Shown here: positions 1 to 64,000 of the stretch, piece by piece
Numbering within the stretch: the stretch's first letter is position 1
Layout: the number at the start of each line of letters is the position of its first letter
Origin: Dasypus novemcinctus
Taxonomy: Eukaryota > Chordata > Mammalia > Cingulata > Dasypodidae
Assembly (NCBI RefSeq): GCF_030445035.2
Contig: NC_080695.1
Span: 56,871,954-56,935,953 of the forward strand
Direction of reading: 5' to 3'
Length of the DNA: 64,000 nucleotides
Position numbers and translations under genes: made by a program
The notes under the pieces: model-generated
Told to the model about the DNA's origin: nothing
Seen by the model: the letters and a program-made list of their open reading frames with translations, nothing else
Databases searched by the model: none

Positions 1-61756
<61,756 letters not shown>

Positions 61757-62149
61757 CTAACTTCTCCAGGACTCAGGTTCTTCACCTGCAGAATGGAATT
61801 AAGTACACATGAGGGCACAAGGTTGTCTTGAGGGTTAAAAAAGATAATGTACAAACAGCACTTAACAATGAGCCTAAGCCTTACGAGGAATTGAGAAAAG
61901 CATACTCTATCTTCCCTTGGAATTTCACAGTACAAATTATTATTCTGAATATCCTAATAAAATGCATACACAACTTAATAACACATATTTAAACAGGTAG
62001 AGGAGACAGTCTTTAATCTCTCAGTTACCTTACAGATAAAGTTAAAGTTGCCCACCCTGCCTCTGGCTGCCCTCCTCTGAAAAGTGTAGGCATTTCATTA
62101 GAACACTGTGTTAAAGGCACTGATAAGAACTGTGATCAAAAAGTCCTGT

Positions 62150-62300
62150 TGACGCTGGGTAAGCTACTTTCTCTGTGCCTCAGTTTCCTCATATGTAAAG
62201 CAGGGACAGTACCACTGCATAGGCCTGGGGGAATGCAAATAATGTAATACACAAAGTACATAGCAGTTATGTCATGCATAAGTGCTCAGTAAATGTCAGT
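62150..62300 (+). repeat. MIR SINE
   Basis: 'ctgggtaagctactttctctgtgcctcagtttcctcatatgtaaagcagggac' through 'agtgctcagtaaatgtcag'. Confidence 0.8.
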
Positions 62301-62684
62301 GATTTTTACTACTGACCCTGTGTTTGTCTCCAGAAGACCAGGACCACTCTGCTAACTCTATCTCATGGTGATTATATTTGGACAGAACTCGGGAATTAAC
62401 ACCCAGCTCCTCCACCTAAGACTAGCTAGGTATCTTTGGGCAACTTGACCTCTTTTGAGTCTCAGGTCCTTCAACTGCCAAGTGAGAATCCATTCATTTA
62501 TTCATTTATTCAACATAAGCCTCCTTTGTCTAGACTGACCACTATTAGTACCTACCCTCAAAGAGATTTTAGAAGAAGCAAGTTACCCCAAGTGCCTGAT
62601 TAAAAACAACAGAGGGATAACATTTAGGAGTATATAACAAGAATCAACCTAAAATGACCCTAAGGTTAACAAGTCAAATATCAA

Positions 62685-63270
62685 CAAGTTAAAAATACCT
62701 AGGAATTCATGTAACAACCAACATGTAAGACGTACTGAAGGAAACAGAAGGCTTGTACGAATGCAGACATATCATGGTCACGAAGAGGAAGATCCAGTAT
62801 TAAAAGGTCATCAATTCTCCATAAGTTAACCAATAAATTTAACAACATGCTAATAAAAACACTAACAGGTTTTTTACTGGGGGAAAGGCACTCAGGTGAA
62901 TGATTTGAAAGATATGATCGTGAAACATGAATGACCAGGAGAAACTCTGACAATGAAGAGATGAAGAGAACTAGCTCTACCAAATAGAAAGAACATACTA
63001 ATAAAGCCTCAATAACCAAAAACAGTGTAGTACTGGCTTATAAGAACAAACCCACCAAAGGAACCAAAGGTCAAGAAACAGACTTAAATATGTATGGAAA
63101 GATAATTTATGACAAAGGTGGTATTGCAAATCATTGCTGAAAAGATGGTCTATTGCAATCCTTGGTTTGGGAACCACTGAGTAGTCACCTGGAAAAAATT
63201 AATATTGCAACCACACCTCATATTGCACTGCAAGACAAAACCCAACTGCATCAAAAATTTAAACTCAGAA
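62685..63270 (+). repeat. L1 ORF2 fragment
   Basis: 'cctaggaattcatgtaacaaccaacatg', 'aataaagcctcaataaccaaaaacagtgtagtactggctta' and 'gataatttatgacaaaggtggtattgc' match late ORF2. Truncated and broken by stops. Confidence 0.8.
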
Positions 63271-63972
63271 TTTGTTCAGAATCTACAGTTTGGCTTCTGG
63301 AATGCTAGTGAACTGGAGACCCCCATTGGGGGCAGGTGTGGCATTCCTGAACCCATGTGGATGGCTGATCCTATGACCACGGAGGTCACCATTCATAGGC
63401 ACACAATGGTGTCAGTGGTACCAGCAAGGCACACCATCTGATTTATTACTACCTGAATACCTGCTTCCAAATGTAGGTAAGTATCCTAGCTGTAACCTGA
63501 GTGGAAATCACTTTATATGCTTTACATGTGGAAATTCTGGCAACCAATGTATAAAAGCATATTTATGATCATGAGAGGCGAAATGCTGCAATAATTAATG
63601 ACTGTAAAAGTGGTTAATCTCATGTACAATTATTGAGAGCTTGAATATTAACTAAATGAGGAACCAGATTTTCAGTGAATTTTAATATTAAAAGATAAAT
63701 TTGTCAGATAAAATAGAACATGTCCTTTTTGAGTCAATGCATGCTTGGAAAATCTATGCTATAATAATACACGGAAGAATAAGATTAGATTAAAACAATT
63801 TTAGTCTTTACAGGCATTTCTATATCTCAGCACTCATATATAAAACAAAATAACCTTTAAGAAACATATTTCATTTTTAGTTACTTCCAATTAGGACCTG
63901 AGTTTTTCAAGACTCCTATATTTCTCATCCACCTCAGTTAAAAGTTAGTCTACCAAAACTGAACGGATGTAC

Positions 63973-64000
63973 TTTTTTTTTTTTAAAGATTTATTTATCT
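63973..64000 (-). repeat. DAS-type SINE, tail only (cut by window end)
   Basis: T-run followed by aaagatttatttat, the same left edge as the element at 60,439. Confidence 0.65.

Overview
The window is mammalian nuclear DNA, almost certainly from an armadillo (Cingulata, most likely Dasypus). The host is inferred from several copies of the tRNA-derived DAS-type SINE found in armadillos, beside ancient mammalian repeats (MIR, L2, MER5A-like and other hAT elements, old L1). The genes are split into short exons with GT..AG introns.

Positions 1 to about 53,460 on the + strand carry most of MYH11, the smooth muscle myosin heavy chain. I could place 36 consecutive exons, 8 to 43 of the 43-exon locus model. 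They start inside the motor domain (human SM1A residue 249) and run through switch II, relay helix, loop 2, SH1/SH2 helices, converter, two IQ motifs and the whole coiled-coil rod. Every splice junction keeps phase and there is no frameshift or stop. Both alternative tails are present: a 39-nt cassette (49,770-49,808) giving the short SM2 tail, and the terminal exon (52,720 to about 53,460) giving the 43-residue SM1 tail.

The right part (about 54,350 to 61,625, - strand) carries the 3' half of NDE1, a dynein/LIS1 partner, transcribed towards MYH11. Four internal exons and two alternative terminal exons are readable. One terminal exon (55,671 down to 55,578) ends beyond MYH11. The other lies 15 kb further on, inside MYH11, and its coding part (41,308 down to 41,248) is the exact antisense of MYH11 exon 32 coding sequence. 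The same 61 bp therefore encode parts of two proteins on opposite strands, with wobble positions facing each other. This is the most interesting signal in the window.

The introns hold a decayed class I endogenous retrovirus pol region on the - strand (about 11,000-13,690), a solo LTR with TG..CA ends and a 5-bp target duplication (4,937-5,382), copies of a hAT-type MITE, DAS SINEs with clear target duplications, L1 fragments, L2, MIR and MER5A copies. No tRNA, rRNA, CRISPR array or further protein-coding gene was found. Exon edges are given to the base; edges of old repeats are approximate.
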